Shown: positions 25,140-33,407 of the stretch, one piece after another
How positions within the stretch are numbered: position 1 is the stretch's first letter
Layout: every line of letters begins with the position of its first letter
NCBI GenBank assembly: GCA_041583495.1
Contig: JBFHFS010000047.1
Location: forward strand, 1-38,544
Source: JBFHFS01 sp041583495
GTDB taxonomy: Bacteria; Bacteroidota; Bacteroidia; Bacteroidales; Marinilabiliaceae
Direction of reading: 5' to 3'
DNA length: 38,544 nucleotides
Notes under the pieces: model-generated
Databases searched by the model: none
The model's input: the letters and a program-made list of their open reading frames with translations, nothing else
Told to the model about the DNA's origin: nothing
Made by a program: the position numbers and the translations under genes

Positions 25140-25179
25140 AAAAAAGGGTTACAACAATTTCTCGTTGTAACCCTTTTTT
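25140..25179 (-). terminator. Intrinsic terminator downstream of the tRNA genes
   Basis: AAAAAAGGGTTACAAC / GTTGTAACCCTTTTTT with an 8-base loop, a perfect 16-bp stem. It starts two bases after the tRNA-Pro 3' end on the minus strand and ends in a T run. Confidence 0.9.
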
Positions 25180-25180
25180 G

Positions 25181-25255
25181 TCGGGGTGGCAGGATTCGAA
25201 CCTGCGACTTCCTGCTCCCAAAGCAGGCACACTAACCGGGCTGTGCTACACCCCG
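25181..25255 (-). tRNA. tRNA-Pro (anticodon UGG)
   Basis: 75 bases on the minus strand. Acceptor stem CGGGGTG/CACCCCG with discriminator A, anticodon arm CCTGC-TTTGGGA-GCAGG with UGG, T arm GCAGG-TTCGAAT-CCTGC. CGGGG at the 5' end is typical of bacterial proline tRNAs. CCA is not encoded. It is co-transcribed with tRNA-Ser 53 bases upstream. Confidence 0.96.
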
Positions 25256-25306
25256 AAACAAACTCCCCAAGGTGACAAGGGAATAAAAACTTTTGTTCTT
25301 TTTATC

Positions 25307-25395
<89 letters not shown>

Positions 25396-25551
25396 GGGGT
25401 ACAGTTGAGATGTTAATCTGGCAAGTTGCTCACCTTTGTCAGCACCTCATGCACTCTGTTTCTCAAACGCGCCTGCAAATGTATTAAAATGTAGGACAAC
25501 TCCAAAACTTTTTATTGAAAAATCAGGGGTGTAACCCAATCTAAAAATGAT

Positions 25552-25574
25552 AGAGGCCTCAACTTGAGGCCTCT
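25552..25574 (-). terminator. Probable terminator of clpS-nfeD-floA
   Basis: AGAGGCCTCAA-C-TTGAGGCCTCT, nearly perfect inverted repeat 13 bases after the floA stop codon, followed on the minus strand by ATCATTTTTAG. Confidence 0.7.
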
Positions 25575-25586
25575 TGGGTGTTGAAA

Positions 25587-26588
25587 TTATTCGTTGTTTT
25601 TATCTTTTTGTTTGCCGCGGGGTGTTATTGGTGGTTTGGCAATGGATTCACGCATCTGGGTGTCGGCCATCACATTCTTATATTTCACGTAATCCATAAC
25701 CCCCAGGTTGCCATTTCTAAAAGCATCGGCGATGGCTTTGGGCACCTCGGCTTCGGCTTCAATCACGTGGGCTCTTGCTTCCTGAGCCTTGGCCTTCATC
25801 TCCTGTTCCAGGGCAACTGCCATGGCACGGCGTTCTTCGGCTTTGGCCTGGGCGATGTTTTTATCGGCCTCCGCCTGGTCCATTTGCAGCTCGGCACCAA
25901 TATTTTTACCTATGTCGATGTCGGCAATATCGATGGATAATATCTCAAAGGCGGTTCCTGCATCGAGGCCTTTATTTAAAACCACCTTAGAGATGGAATC
26001 GGGATTCTCCAAAACAGCTTTGTGGGAGGTGGATGAACCAATGGATGAGACAATACCTTCCCCTACCCGGGCCAGAACGGTTTCTTCGCCGGCACCTCCC
26101 ACCAGTTGTTTGATGTTGGCACGGACCGTAACCCTGGCTTTAGTGATGAGCTGAATGCCATCCTTGGCCACGGCAGCTACCGGTGGTGTGTCGAGTACCT
26201 TGGGGTTTACACTCATTTGAACGGCCTCGAAAACGTCGCGTCCAGCCAGGTCGATGGCTGTGCCCATTTGGAAGGTCAGTTCAATGTTGGCTTTTGATGC
26301 CGATACCAGCGCATGCACCACGTTCTCCACGTGTCCCCCCGCCAGGAAGTGGGCTTCCAGTTCATCTCGTTTGATGCCCTGAAGGCCTGCTTTATGTGCC
26401 TCAATCATCGCACGCACAATTATCGACGGGGGCACCTTCCGAATACGCATCAGAGCCAGCTGAAGCAGCGAGATGCGAACTCCTGTTACCAGTGCTGAGA
26501 ACCATAAAATTACCGGGACATAGTAGAGAATTAAGAAAAACAGAACAATTATAACGGCAATTAGCCCTAATGTTCCAATGGCTTCCAT
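25587..26588 (-). CDS. floA: Flotillin-like protein FloA
   Basis: 333 residues matching the FloA/YqfA (UPF0365) family along the full length. Residues 5-35 form one or two membrane segments (LIAVIIVLFFLILYYVPVILWFSALVTGV). The SPFH-like core follows, with 'GRDVFEAVQMSVNPKVLDTPPV' and 'TKARVTVRANIKQLVGGAGEETVLARVGEGIV'. A coiled coil rich in Ala/Glu is at about 225-285 (DQAEADKNIAQAKAEERRAMAVALEQEMKAKAQEARAHVIEAEAEVP). FloA proteins assemble into membrane microdomains that organise other membrane proteins. It lies 5 bases from the nfeD gene, its usual partner, and ends the clpS-nfeD-floA unit. Confidence 0.95.
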   Translation of the reverse strand: MEAIGTLGLIAVIIVLFFLILYYVPVILWFSALVTGVRISLLQLALMRIRKVPPSIIVRAMIEAHKAGLQGIKRDELEAHFLAGGHVENVVHALVSASKANIELTFQMGTAIDLAGRDVFEAVQMSVNPKVLDTPPVAAVAKDGIQLITKARVTVRANIKQLVGGAGEETVLARVGEGIVSSIGSSTSHKAVLENPDSISKVVLNKGLDAGTAFEILSIDIADIDIGKNIGAELQMDQAEADKNIAQAKAEERRAMAVALEQEMKAKAQEARAHVIEAEAEVPKAIADAFRNGNLGVMDYVKYKNVMADTQMRESIAKPPITPRGKQKDKNNE

Positions 26589-26593
26589 AGGTT

Positions 26594-27052
26594 TTAATTT
26601 ATAGGTTTAACAATAATATAAGTCTTATATACTTCAATCACTTCAATTTCGGTCTTAGGGTCCACAAACTGACCCGGACAACGGGCTTCAACCTCCTGGC
26701 CATTAACCCGTGCTTTGCCAATGGGGTTGAGTCGGCTGATGGCAATACCCCTGTCACCTGGTTGAATGGAATCTTTCGATATGGTATCTGCATTTCCGGT
26801 TAGGGCGGAGCTGAGCATGAGCTTATCCCAGGTTTTGGCCCTCAGGGCGTAAACAAGAAAACCAATGGACAGGACTATGGTTGAACCCAGAAACAGGTGA
26901 CCTGTGTTGGCGTTTATCCCATAGGCCAGGTAGATGCCTGATCCAATAAGGAGTAATCCCCCAATGCCTGCCAGCGTAACCCCGGGCAAGGCAAAGAACT
27001 CAACTAACAAAAGAATAAAGCCTGTAATTATCAACAGTATAATAATAGTCAT
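26594..27052 (-). CDS. NfeD-family membrane protein
   Basis: 152 residues, a short NfeD protein. Three or four hydrophobic segments cover residues 1-70 (MTIIILLIITGFILLLVEFFALPGVTLAGIGGLLLIGSGIYLAYG and the 52-70 region), followed by a soluble OB-fold-like C-terminal domain (about 95-150, 'GDRGIAISRLNPIGKARVNGQEVEARCPGQFVDPKTEIEVIEVY'). NfeD proteins typically accompany SPFH/flotillin proteins and are thought to assist them. It sits between clpS (9-base gap) and floA (5-base gap). No protease domain is present, unlike long NfeD proteins. Confidence 0.92.
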   Translation of the reverse strand: MTIIILLIITGFILLLVEFFALPGVTLAGIGGLLLIGSGIYLAYGINANTGHLFLGSTIVLSIGFLVYALRAKTWDKLMLSSALTGNADTISKDSIQPGDRGIAISRLNPIGKARVNGQEVEARCPGQFVDPKTEIEVIEVYKTYIIVKPIN

Positions 27053-27061
27053 AGCGGGGGG

Positions 27062-27337
27062 TCAATCAAGGGTGACTAATAACATTTGTGAGGTTAATCG
27101 GTTCTGCAGATCCAATAATTCCTCATACTTACCTCGTTTAATCTCACAAAAACCCTTCATGTGCGTAAGAATGGCACATTGTTCTGCCTGCAATTCGTCG
27201 TGATGGCATATTTCTGTAAGGGTCTCTATCACATGGTTAAAGCTATTAACATTGTCGTTAAATAAAACCAATGTGTGTTCTTTAACCCTCCTGCCTGGCG
27301 AATCCTGATTTCCCTTTCTTTTATCAAATGGCGACAT
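27062..27337 (-). CDS. clpS: ClpS-like adaptor for ClpAP/ClpCP protease
   Basis: 91 residues. ATG at 27337 (MSPFDKRKG) is preferred over a TTG two codons upstream. A flexible N-terminal tail (1-20) precedes the ClpS core: 'HTLVLFNDNVNSFNHVIETL' carries the Asn-Asp pair of the N-degron pocket, and 'AILTHMKGFCEI' matches the later helix-strand region. ClpS delivers proteins with destabilising N-terminal residues to the AAA+ ClpA/ClpC. It is the first gene of a unit with nfeD and floA, an arrangement linking proteolysis and membrane-domain genes by transcription. Family assignment is clear, though the sequence is divergent from E. coli ClpS. Confidence 0.85.
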   Translation of the reverse strand: MSPFDKRKGNQDSPGRRVKEHTLVLFNDNVNSFNHVIETLTEICHHDELQAEQCAILTHMKGFCEIKRGKYEELLDLQNRLTSQMLLVTLD

Positions 27338-27522
27338 GAGCAAATTTTTCTTTAAATTATGAATTTTCTTTCACAAAATACAGAATAATTGGGATGTTAT
27401 TATCAATCAATTGTTGGGGGTTAGCCTAAGTGTTTATTGCAGAGATATTTGCATTATTTGGGGTTGTTGAGTAACCGTACAGTTAGGTCGTAATCTTTTG
27501 TGCTCTGCACTCACTTCTTCCC

Positions 27523-30054
27523 TTATTCATTCTTTGTGGGTTCACCGCCAATGGCTCTTGCCTTCTCGATGGGGATGGGGTGCCCATTTAGAAAGGCGAC
27601 CACAAAAGCACCATCAAATCCTGCTTCTCTAATGCTGGCGACCTGTTCCTGTGCCTGTTGGAAGGATTTCCACTGGCCCGAAAAATATTTGACTAGGTTT
27701 TTCCCCGCCACCGGACTGGTTGAGATATCGGGTATTTTCGCCAGAGACTCCTGCCTGGGGGAACTGCTGAATACCCCAATCTGAACTTTAAAAACAGGTG
27801 TTTCTGATTTTTCAAAGGCGGAAGCTATAACCTGGGAGGGTATGCGTTTCCCGGAGGAGGCCGGACTGGCTATTTCAGCGTTGGATTTTTGGGTAATGGT
27901 AAGAGCCTGGGCCGTATCGCTGTTTGAAGACGGGCTGTTGTTGAAATGCGTTTGATTGGTGGTGGATGCAGCGGAGGTGGGGAGGGAGCTGTTCAACAGG
28001 ATCCTTTCCATTAACGAAACCGCTTCTCTTTTGAGACTTCCCAGCCTCTCGTAACGCTCCTGATTATAGGTGTACATCTTTTCAAGGCCTTCGGTGGCTT
28101 CGTCGTAAAAGGCTCTAATCCTACCCAGGGAGTCGGCAAAATGCTTGTTTTTAGGTAACTGCTCTAACTGTGTGAGTTTGGGATAGTATATCCTGTATTT
28201 CTGATCAAGTGCCTCGTGGTAGATGTCCAATGCTTTTTTTTCGGTGGCTCTGGCCTCAAGGGCATAGTTCACTTCTAACGCCTCAGGGGTGCTAAGGGTA
28301 TCCTTGTTTTTAATTCTATCGAGCAGAGGAATCCGGCTTTCCATGTTTTCGGCTGGATGGCCTTTTTCGAGCATATTGGCCGCTTTTAATTTTAATGAAT
28401 TTGCCCAGGCATAGAGACTGTCCGATTGTTCCAGGACATTAATTTCACTGTCACTGAAAAATTTACGATACATGGCCTGGATTTCTTCCCTGGGGCCATG
28501 GAATTCATCGTTTGCAAAAACGGGATGACTGGTGGGTTGCCGTGATTCAAGTGTCTTTTTTGGGCTGGAAGACTCCCTCTCTTTTTGAGAACTCCGATAG
28601 GTGCCATTGGCCTTTAGTTCGTTTATCTTGCTTATCTCCAGGCGTCTGGCGGTGATGTAATGATTCTGGATTTGATCGGTTAAGCCATAAACCTGTTGCT
28701 CGAGTTGTAGAATTTCATCAATGAGTTGTTTAAGCTCTTCTTTGTTATAGCTCAGGGAATAGATTTTTCGTTTTTGCTCCATCAATAGTTCCAGACTGTC
28801 CTTTTGTGCGTTAAGGTCGAAGCCCTTTTTGAACGCATTGAGTGCTTCGGCGCTATGAAAATGTTCAAAGCGGGAATAGACCAGTGTGTCGTTGATGTAG
28901 AACCTGAAATCTTCTTTGGCTTTTAGCTTTTGTTGGGCGGGGGTTGATGGCCTGGCTGTTTCAAGATCAGTAGAATCTCTTTCGAGAAGAGGAAGCTGGG
29001 CCAATTGGCGGATCTGTTCGGTATCGCGGGCCAGGTTTTTAATTACTGAATTATCCCAGCGAATCATAACCACCACGGCTTTTCCCGGGCTGACCCCCCG
29101 GTTGGTAGAGAACCAGGCCTGGTTTTCAAAAGCATCGGCGGCAAAGAGATAATCATCATCGGGAGAATTAAAAGGAGGACCCATATTCTCGGGCGGCGAA
29201 AAAGTGTTGGATTCCGTATCGAAATAGGATTGGTAAATGTCCATTCCACCCATTCCACCCGGTCGGTTGGACGAAAAATAAAAAGTGGTGCCATCTACCA
29301 GCATAAAAGGGTAGCGTTCGTCGAATTCGCTGTTTATGGGGGTTCCCAGGTCCTGATTTTTACTCCAGCTGTCGAGTAACCGAACTATTTTGTTAATGTT
29401 GTACCGGCCCGAATCGGGTTGTTCCAGGACGAAAAGCACCTCATTTTCCAACTCGGTTTTATACATTATTTGGTCGGGATCGACTCCGGTTTTAAAGAAA
29501 GTGCGGTTGGGTGAGAGGGTTCCGCTCTCGCCCGAGAGTTGATATTTGGATAAGACCTCTTGCTCAGACACCGTGTCTTTGGCCAGGATGGATAACTTAA
29601 AGTATTTGTTAATGAGCTCGATGGCACTCTGGCAATCTTCGATAGACCTTTGGGCAGTGACCCGACGGGCATCTTCGGGATGGGTGACTTTCAAAAAATG
29701 GGTGTATTGTTTGATGGCCTCCTGGAATTCATAAGCATTTTGATAGGCTCTTCCCAGATAGTAAAAGACATCCCGGTTAACGTTCTTGAGGGAGGCAAAT
29801 TTAAGCCGTTTAATGGCTTCCCCGTTTTGGGTCTTTGACTCAAGCAGACAAACCCCATAATAGTAGTTGAGGTTGGGCTCTCGGTCGTAGCGCTCCAGCA
29901 ATGCCTCATAAAGAGGAATCGCCTGCTGGTAGGCTCCCTCATTAAAAAGTTCCAGTGCTTCCTTGGCCGAAACTCCGGATTGTTGCGCCTCCATGGTGTT
30001 TCCGGAGAGTAAAAGAGACCAGGTGATGAAAAGGATGGTGACTATTTGGTACAT
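27523..30054 (-). CDS. Large envelope protein: TPR + PD40 + SPOR-like C-terminus
   Basis: 843 residues. Signal peptide 1-23 (ends TMEAQQ). TPR-like repeats from about 28 to 140 ('ALELFNEGAYQQAIPLYEALLERYDREPNLNYYYGVCLLE'). A PD40/WD40-like region from about 215 to 320 ('DERYPFMLVDGTTFYFSSNRPGGMGGMDIY'). A long Glu/Lys/Gln-rich helical region from about 395 to 690, and a C-terminal SPOR-like domain at about 765-830 ('VFKVQIGVFSSSPRQESLAKIPDIS ... FDGAFVVAF'). The TPR-PD40 start resembles T9SS-associated PorE-type proteins, but an OmpA domain is absent and a SPOR-like end, which would bind denuded peptidoglycan, is present instead. A periplasmic, cell-wall-linked role is inferred. It is divergent from bcp. 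Confidence 0.75.
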   Translation of the reverse strand: MYQIVTILFITWSLLLSGNTMEAQQSGVSAKEALELFNEGAYQQAIPLYEALLERYDREPNLNYYYGVCLLESKTQNGEAIKRLKFASLKNVNRDVFYYLGRAYQNAYEFQEAIKQYTHFLKVTHPEDARRVTAQRSIEDCQSAIELINKYFKLSILAKDTVSEQEVLSKYQLSGESGTLSPNRTFFKTGVDPDQIMYKTELENEVLFVLEQPDSGRYNINKIVRLLDSWSKNQDLGTPINSEFDERYPFMLVDGTTFYFSSNRPGGMGGMDIYQSYFDTESNTFSPPENMGPPFNSPDDDYLFAADAFENQAWFSTNRGVSPGKAVVVMIRWDNSVIKNLARDTEQIRQLAQLPLLERDSTDLETARPSTPAQQKLKAKEDFRFYINDTLVYSRFEHFHSAEALNAFKKGFDLNAQKDSLELLMEQKRKIYSLSYNKEELKQLIDEILQLEQQVYGLTDQIQNHYITARRLEISKINELKANGTYRSSQKERESSSPKKTLESRQPTSHPVFANDEFHGPREEIQAMYRKFFSDSEINVLEQSDSLYAWANSLKLKAANMLEKGHPAENMESRIPLLDRIKNKDTLSTPEALEVNYALEARATEKKALDIYHEALDQKYRIYYPKLTQLEQLPKNKHFADSLGRIRAFYDEATEGLEKMYTYNQERYERLGSLKREAVSLMERILLNSSLPTSAASTTNQTHFNNSPSSNSDTAQALTITQKSNAEIASPASSGKRIPSQVIASAFEKSETPVFKVQIGVFSSSPRQESLAKIPDISTSPVAGKNLVKYFSGQWKSFQQAQEQVASIREAGFDGAFVVAFLNGHPIPIEKARAIGGEPTKNE

Positions 30055-30293
30055 TATCTTCTGTCGTTTTTTTTAGAATAAAGTAAACCCGGCATCAAAT
30101 TTAAGCAATCGTGGCGAAATACCTAAAGAGTGTCGATTGTTTCCCAATTGTTGGTATTTTTGTAGGCTTTTGTGGAATTCCAAAATCGGTTTTGTTAGGA
30201 GCCATGCTCTCTTTTTGGAGGTGTTTATGCAAAAATAAAACCAAATGCAACGGTTGATGTTAGTTTAAGAAACAAATTTAATAACTCTGAATT

Positions 30294-30758
30294 ATGAACA
30301 AATTAACTGAAGGCCAAAAAGCCCCTCAATTTTCAGGTAAAAATCAGGACGGGAAAATTATTTCTCTGGATACCTACAAGGGAAAGAAAGTTGTTTTGTA
30401 CTTTTATCCCAAAGACAACACCTCTGGATGTACAGCCGAAGCCATTAATTTAAATGAACATCTGGGGGAATTTATGAATAAGGGCTTTGTGATTATCGGG
30501 GTAAGTCCTGATAGTGAAGCTTCGCACCGGAAGTTTATCGACAAGCACGGGTTGCAGTTCGATTTAGTGGCCGATCCCGAAAAGGAGATTCTTCAAAAGT
30601 ACGGGGTGTGGGCCGAGAAAAAGATGTACGGCAAGACTTACATGGGGGTGTTGCGTACCACCTTTATAATTGATGATAAGGGAAATATTGAAAAAATCAT
30701 TGAAAAAGTTAAAACCAAAGAGCATGCTCAGCAAATCTTCGCTGAACTGGATATATAA
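30294..30758 (+). CDS. bcp: BCP-family peroxiredoxin (thiol peroxidase)
   Basis: 154 residues, full length for bacterioferritin-comigratory protein. 'GQKAPQFSGKNQDGKIISL' and 'VVLYFYPKDNTSGCTAEA' place the peroxidatic Cys at 46. The usual resolving Cys five residues later (TxEAC) is Ile here, and Cys46 is the only cysteine in the protein. It should therefore be a one-Cys enzyme recycled by an external thiol. The second half has 'GVSPDSEASHRKFIDKHGLQFDLVADPEKEILQKYGVWAEKKMYGK' and 'GVLRTTFIID', all standard. The protein is cytoplasmic and reduces hydrogen peroxide and organic hydroperoxides. A divergent promoter region separates it from the TPR gene; TATTTTTG near 30159 is a possible -7 box. 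Confidence 0.93.
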   Translation: MNKLTEGQKAPQFSGKNQDGKIISLDTYKGKKVVLYFYPKDNTSGCTAEAINLNEHLGEFMNKGFVIIGVSPDSEASHRKFIDKHGLQFDLVADPEKEILQKYGVWAEKKMYGKTYMGVLRTTFIIDDKGNIEKIIEKVKTKEHAQQIFAELDI

Positions 30759-30788
30759 TTTTTTTGGTTATATTTAGAGCTTAAGTTG

Positions 30789-30816
30789 AGCGATATGAGT
30801 GAACCTAAATATCGCT
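30789..30816 (+). terminator. Probable terminator of bcp
   Basis: AGCGATAT (30789-30796) pairs with ATATCGCT (30809-30816), 12-base loop, followed by TTAATTT. It lies 31 bases after the bcp stop codon. Modest stem strength. Confidence 0.55.
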
Positions 30817-31032
30817 TTAATTTACGTCAACTCCGACTTGCCGGGTATATAGGAAATGATGGTTTTTACCATACAAATGTTGATAATCATACATTTTCGT
30901 GATCCCCAATGAAAACCGGGGCAGGTTTTTGAGCGGAATGGCTGGTTTTGGGTCAAAGGGAAAAAATAATTTAATTCCTGTCATCTTTTTTACAGTACAG
31001 GGATAATATTGAAAATAAACCAACAAGAAAAA

Positions 31033-32064
31033 ATGTCAGAGCAACAGGAAAAAGAGAATAAGAAGGTTAATGCCGAAAAGCTGAAAGCACTTCAGCTCAC
31101 GATGGACAAGATTGATAAGACCTATGGTAAAGGCGCCATTATGAGGATGGGAGAGTCGAGTGTACTGAATATCCCCTCATTTTCGTCGGGTTCTATCACT
31201 CTGGATATTGCCCTGGGGGTGGGTGGCTATCCACGCGGACGCGTGGTGGAAATTTTCGGCCCTGAATCCTCCGGAAAAACCACTCTTGCCATTCATGCCA
31301 TTGCGGAAATACAAAAGCTGGGGGGGATTGCAGCCATTATAGATGCCGAACATGCTTTTGACCGGTTTTATGCTGAAAAATTAGGTGTGGATGTGGAGAA
31401 CCTGCTGATTTCACAACCCGATAATGGTGAACAGGCTTTGGAAATTGCCGACCAGTTGATCCGCTCCTCGGCCATCGACCTGGTGGTGGTGGACTCGGTG
31501 GCAGCACTTACCCCTAAAGCAGAAATTGAGGGAGAGATGGGTGAAAACAAGGTGGGTCTTCAGGCCCGGTTAATGTCTCAGGCTCTTCGTAAACTTACTG
31601 CCAACATCAGCAAGACTAATACCTGTTGTATCTTCATTAATCAGCTGCGCGAGAAAATCGGCGTAATGTTTGGTAATCCCGAAACCACAACGGGCGGAAA
31701 TGCACTTAAGTTTTATTCTTCTGTAAGGCTGGATATACGACGGGCTACCCAACTAAAAAATGGGGAAGAGGTAGTCGGGAATCGTACCCGGGTTAAGGTG
31801 GTCAAAAATAAGGTGGCTCCTCCCTTCCGAAAGGCTGAGTTTGATATCATGTATGGTGAAGGGGTTTCCAAAGTTGGGGAGATTATCGATCTGGGGGTTG
31901 AATTAAACATCATCAAAAAGAGTGGTTCCTGGTTTAGTTATGGTGAAACCAAACTGGGCCAGGGGCGCGAGGCAGTGAAGGATGTGATTCGCGATAATCC
32001 TGAGCTGGCCGAAGAGCTGGAAAAGAAAATAGTGGAGGCCATTAAGCAGGTGCCTGTTAAATAA
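31033..32064 (+). CDS. recA: RecA recombinase
   Basis: 343 residues. ATG at 31033 (MSEQQEKENKK) is preferred over the TTG at 31009. Walker A is GPESSGKTT (about residues 67-75), Walker B is 'LVVVDSVAAL', and loop L1/L2 regions are 'EGEMGENKVGLQARLMSQALRK' and 'FINQLREKIGVMFGNPETTTGG'. All core elements of bacterial RecA are intact, and the C-terminus is shorter and less acidic than in E. coli. It binds single-stranded DNA and ATP for homologous recombination and SOS induction. It is monocistronic, with a terminator at 32097-32137. No LexA-like box was recognised in the 250 bases upstream. Confidence 0.98.
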   Translation: MSEQQEKENKKVNAEKLKALQLTMDKIDKTYGKGAIMRMGESSVLNIPSFSSGSITLDIALGVGGYPRGRVVEIFGPESSGKTTLAIHAIAEIQKLGGIAAIIDAEHAFDRFYAEKLGVDVENLLISQPDNGEQALEIADQLIRSSAIDLVVVDSVAALTPKAEIEGEMGENKVGLQARLMSQALRKLTANISKTNTCCIFINQLREKIGVMFGNPETTTGGNALKFYSSVRLDIRRATQLKNGEEVVGNRTRVKVVKNKVAPPFRKAEFDIMYGEGVSKVGEIIDLGVELNIIKKSGSWFSYGETKLGQGREAVKDVIRDNPELAEELEKKIVEAIKQVPVK

Positions 32065-32096
32065 GGCCAGGTAAAGGTGTCTTTACAGTAAAATGT

Positions 32097-32137
32097 AAAA
32101 AGATGCTGTTCCTTAAAAGGGGCAGCATCTTTTTTTT
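32097..32137 (+). terminator. recA terminator
   Basis: AAAAGATGCTGTTCC and GGGGCAGCATCTTTTTTTT form a stem of 12 bp (two G-U) with a 6-base loop and an eight-T tail. It lies 33 bases after the recA stop codon. Confidence 0.93.
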
Positions 32138-32298
32138 CGGGTGCGCCGGGCATGGTGTAAAATCTGCCGGGAAAGGATCGTTTGGGCGTTTCCGTGATGA
32201 AGGTTATTCGTCTTTCCGCGCCCTCCAACTCACCGATGTATTGAAAAGAGGGGTGGTTTTTTTTAAAATAAATAAACGAACAACCGTGCAAACCTTTT

Positions 32299-33399
32299 TT
32301 AGTGAATTCCATCTCCACTAAGTGTTGGCACCTTTTGGCATGAACAATCCAGACAAAATGTTTGGTCACTGATTGTTTTGCTTCGTGTGTCTATCACCCT
32401 TTCGCCACATTTGTGGCAATTCACACTTTTGTGAATGGGGGCCAGTGGTGGAATATCAACTGTTTTTTGTTCGATCCTAAAAATGTCGTCAAAAGGTAAT
32501 TGAAGCGTGCTGAACGATTGTTGTTTCGACACTTCTTTAAACTGTTGCTTTAGTTTTTCTTCATGATTTTGTTTGATGATGACTTCTTCAAACAATGCCT
32601 GATAGTCAGGATTCACATTTTCAAGTAATTGTCTGAAATCCCCTTTTACGGTTATGCGGATGCCTTTACCGTTTCGCAAGGCCAGGGTGAATGCTGTCTT
32701 GCCCAGGTCTTTGTATATGAGTGCATTGTTTCCGAAGGTACAACCGGTCACATACTGAATGCCGTCGGCAAAACAACTGTTGGTTTCAATAATGGCCAGA
32801 ACATCTTCCAATCCGTCGGATCTGTTATTAAGTTCGTTCATGGCCTTGGTGGCAGCCATCACCCCCAACGCCAAACCCGGACAGAAATGCCCGTGCAGTT
32901 GGGCGGCATCAATAAGCAGTTGTTCAAGGTTTTCACTCTTGATGTGTCGGATAATTAATGAACGAGGATTACTTTTAAGGCGTTGACGGGTTATTTTGGC
33001 ACTTTGTTGGTTCGCCTCAAAAAAGGAATTATCGCTTGGCTTAATATCCAAAACAGGGGTGCCATTCATTGCATCCAACCCTGAGACTGTGAGACGGTTC
33101 TGATTTATTTCAATTAGACTTACAGTAGTCACCCCAATGCCATTGGGCCGATTGGGACTGCGCGAGGCAAATACCCCTTTTATTTCACCGGTATAGATTG
33201 GGGTAACCAATTGATATCCGCTGGATTGGTTGAAATGAAACAGGATATCAATCGCGGTATGTTCCTGCAAGTGCAAGAGGCCTTCAGCAAATGGAGGATA
33301 GAGTTCGATGAAGCTGTTGAGATGCTTTTTGGAAAAGCCTTCCCGTGGATAGGTTATTTCATTTTTTACAATTCCTATGGGCGTAAGTTCGATTTTCAT
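32299..33399 (-). CDS. Fusion: TrmO/TsaA-family domain + FmdE-family metal-binding domain
   Basis: 366 residues in two domains. Residues 1-125 are a TsaA/TrmO domain: 'PIGIVKNEI', 'GVFASRSPNRPNGIG' (75-89) and 'GLDAMNGTPVLDIKP' (107-121), the SAM-binding family that includes the tRNA t6A37 methyltransferase. Residues 160-366 are FmdE-like: 'LHGHFCPGLALGV' (C173), 'NSCFADGIQYVTGCTFG' (C209, C220), and a C-terminal zinc-ribbon-like CHKCGE...CLDCSC (C328, C331, C349, C352). FmdE proteins are metal-binding and are found near Mo/W formylmethanofuran dehydrogenases and metal ABC transporters. The gene ends a NikR-FecB-FecCD-ATPase operon (8-base gap to the ATPase). A metal-chelate-handling role is inferred; tRNA methylation is not demonstrated. 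Confidence 0.87.
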   Translation of the reverse strand: MKIELTPIGIVKNEITYPREGFSKKHLNSFIELYPPFAEGLLHLQEHTAIDILFHFNQSSGYQLVTPIYTGEIKGVFASRSPNRPNGIGVTTVSLIEINQNRLTVSGLDAMNGTPVLDIKPSDNSFFEANQQSAKITRQRLKSNPRSLIIRHIKSENLEQLLIDAAQLHGHFCPGLALGVMAATKAMNELNNRSDGLEDVLAIIETNSCFADGIQYVTGCTFGNNALIYKDLGKTAFTLALRNGKGIRITVKGDFRQLLENVNPDYQALFEEVIIKQNHEEKLKQQFKEVSKQQSFSTLQLPFDDIFRIEQKTVDIPPLAPIHKSVNCHKCGERVIDTRSKTISDQTFCLDCSCQKVPTLSGDGIH

Positions 33400-33407
33400 A
33401 ATTGCTT

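Noticed and set aside
24868..25230. 120-residue minus-strand ORF beginning MPALGAGSRRFESCHP
   Set aside because: It runs through tRNA-Pro; the N-terminal words are the typical translation of a tRNA. No signal or family is seen.
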